Assembly (NCBI GenBank): GCA_943323705.2
Contig: CALPIT020000159.1
Location: forward strand, 1-5,973
DNA: 5,973 nt
Source: Streptomyces griseus
GTDB lineage: Bacteria > Bacteroidota > Bacteroidia > Chitinophagales > Chitinophagaceae
Reading direction: 5' to 3'
Both the position numbers and the translations under genes were made by a program. The stretch's first letter is position 1. The number at the start of each line of letters is the position of its first letter. Positions 4,738 through 5,973 of the stretch are shown here, piece after piece. A model generated the notes under the pieces. The model searched no databases. It saw nothing but the letters and a program-made list of their open reading frames with translations, and was not told the origin of the DNA.

Positions 4738-5937
4738 ATGAAACAAGTACATTTTCTTACCGCATTACTAACCATATCCTTAGCTATTTTTTCTTGCAAT
4801 GGTGATAAAAAGAATGAAGCATCTTCAGTTGCAGACATCAAAGCAAAACTTGAAAAACTGGAAGCTGAAAAATCAAAAACCGAAGCTGAAATCAAAGCAC
4901 TTCAAGAAAAACTAAATGCAGCTTCTGGTGTTACTGCAGATTCTAAATCTAAGTTAATAGCTGTTGCTGCCGTTAGCATTCAGCAGTTCAATCACTATAT
5001 CGACTTACGCGGAAAGGTAGACGCTGAAAACATTTCATACATCACTCCACGTGGTATGGGCGGACAGGTAAAACAACTTTTTGTAAAAGAAGGTGATGCA
5101 GTAAAAAAAGGACAATTGTTATTACGTCTTGACGATGCCATTATGAAACAATCATATGTAGCCGCAAAACAACAATTGGAAGGATTGAAAACACAGCTTG
5201 CTTATGCTAAGAATATTTACGATCGTCAAAATAATTTATGGGAAAAAGGCATTGGAACAGAAGTACAATTAATCAGTGCTAAAACAAATGTAGCTACTTT
5301 AGAAAATCAGTTGAAATCAGCCGAAGAACAAGTGAAAGTGGGTGCAGAACAATTAAGTACAGCTGAAGTAAGAAGTGATGTTGATGGTATTGCAGAAACA
5401 GTGATGATAAAAGTGGGTGAATTGTTTGGCGGAATGGGACAAATCAAAATTGTAAACACGAGCAGCTTGAAAGTAGTTTCAAGTGTTCCTGAAAATTATT
5501 TAACCAAAATTCACAAAGGCACTCCCGTTGTTATTTCAATTCCTGAAGCGAATAAAACAATCAATTCTAACATTACATTGATTGGTCAAACCATTGAAAA
5601 TACTCAACGTGGATTTATTGTTGAAGCAAAAATTCCTGCTGATGGTATATTAAAACCCAACCAATCTGTGGTGATGAAAATATTGGATTACACTGCAGCT
5701 AAAGCTGTGGTTATTCCTGTTAATACGGTACAAAGCGATGAGCAAAACAAATATGTTTATGTTATGGAAAAAACGGCTGGCGGAAAAATAATTGCCACCA
5801 GAAAAACAGTCGTATTAGGTGAAGTTTATGGTGATATCGTTGAAATAAAATCAGGTCTTACAGGTGGTGAACAATTAATTACTTCAGGTTATCAAAATTT
5901 GTATGAAGGTCAGCTGGTAACCACTACCGTTAATTAA
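4738..5937 (+). CDS. RND efflux membrane-fusion lipoprotein (HlyD/AcrA family)
   Basis: A 399-residue periplasmic adaptor linking an inner-membrane transporter to the TolC-type channel. LAIFSC puts a lipobox cysteine at C20, so the mature protein should be lipid-anchored. Residues about 31-62 are a heptad-like, Lys/Glu-rich coiled coil (DIKAKLEKLEAEKSKTEAEI) before the core, an extra segment compared with AcrA. The core follows: first beta/lipoyl half GGQVKQLFVKEGDAVKKGQLLLRLD (split as 108-118 and 119-132), helical hairpin about 134-210, second lipoyl half VRSDVDGIAETVMIKVGEL (211-229), beta-barrel about 240-315, and the membrane-proximal domain to the end (AVVIPVNTVQ, GEVYGDIVEIKSGLTGGEQ). 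This architecture is typical of RND-type adaptors. Start ATG at 4738 is preceded by A-rich AACAATAATA and by no Shine-Dalgarno sequence. The frame is complete and ends 17 bp before another ATG. Confidence 0.94.
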   Translation: MKQVHFLTALLTISLAIFSCNGDKKNEASSVADIKAKLEKLEAEKSKTEAEIKALQEKLNAASGVTADSKSKLIAVAAVSIQQFNHYIDLRGKVDAENISYITPRGMGGQVKQLFVKEGDAVKKGQLLLRLDDAIMKQSYVAAKQQLEGLKTQLAYAKNIYDRQNNLWEKGIGTEVQLISAKTNVATLENQLKSAEEQVKVGAEQLSTAEVRSDVDGIAETVMIKVGELFGGMGQIKIVNTSSLKVVSSVPENYLTKIHKGTPVVISIPEANKTINSNITLIGQTIENTQRGFIVEAKIPADGILKPNQSVVMKILDYTAAKAVVIPVNTVQSDEQNKYVYVMEKTAGGKIIATRKTVVLGEVYGDIVEIKSGLTGGEQLITSGYQNLYEGQLVTTTVN

Positions 5938-5954
5938 TTTCTTATTGCTTTTTA

Positions 5955-5973
5955 ATGGTTAACAACCAAAATA
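5955..5973 (+). CDS. Start of next operon gene, probably the RND inner-membrane permease (cut by window edge)
   Basis: An ATG 17 bp after the fusion-protein stop opens MVNNQN and stays open to the window edge. Six codons cannot identify a family. The proposal rests on context: a TetR, TolC and lipoprotein-adaptor series in Bacteroidota is nearly always followed by the roughly 1,000-residue AcrB-like RND transporter. It could instead be a chance ATG, with the true start a little further on. Confidence 0.4.

Noticed and set aside
4698..4895. Minus-strand open frame of 65 codons
   Set aside because: Antisense to the adaptor signal peptide and coiled coil. Its serine/phenylalanine richness is the complement of Lys/Glu codons.
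1..5973. A new defence, toxin-antitoxin or other undescribed system
   Set aside because: All complete genes fall into known families (phospholipase/P1 superfamily, DUF502, TetR, TolC, adaptor). The combination of exported hydrolase and DUF502 is neighbourly, but I see no sequence link that makes it a system.

Overview
The window comes from an AT-rich genome of the phylum Bacteroidota, probably a Chitinophagaceae- or Sphingobacteriales-like lineage; the rank below phylum is only a guess. Four of the gene starts are preceded by an exact match to the Bacteroidota -7 promoter box TAnnTTTG (TACATTTG, TAATTTTG, TACTTTTG, TAGTTTTG). Shine-Dalgarno sequences are absent and the start codons are preceded by A/T-rich sequence. 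The protein families and intergenic repeats also fit this phylum.

Left part, minus strand (1-2458). The window opens inside serC (phosphoserine aminotransferase, first 125 residues, cut by the window edge). A gene-free stretch of about 390 bp follows (376-764). It is a mosaic of short direct, tandem and inverted repeats and ends with a 25-nt C/G-run element. Next come two more minus-strand genes. One encodes a secreted zinc-dependent phospholipase C / S1-P1 nuclease superfamily enzyme with a complete set of candidate zinc ligands. The other encodes a two-helix inner-membrane DUF502 protein. A second copy of the 25-nt element (24/25 identical, opposite orientation) lies just upstream of the DUF502 gene, so the pair of genes is bracketed by an inverted repeat.

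Right part, plus strand (2597-5973). A divergent 192-bp region carries a textbook Bacteroidota promoter (TTTG-N19-TAGTTTTG). It drives a compact efflux operon: TetR-family regulator, 7-nt gap, TolC-type outer-membrane factor, 43-nt gap, lipoprotein membrane-fusion protein. At the right edge an ATG opens what is probably the RND permease gene. Together these would form a tripartite RND pump under its own repressor. A 7-bp inverted repeat centred exactly on the -33 box is a candidate operator.

I found no CRISPR array, tRNA, rRNA, transposase or phage gene. Nothing in the coding content looks like a new system. The less-explained signals are the inverted repeat pair, the repeat-rich gap, and the arrangement of the TetR promoter.
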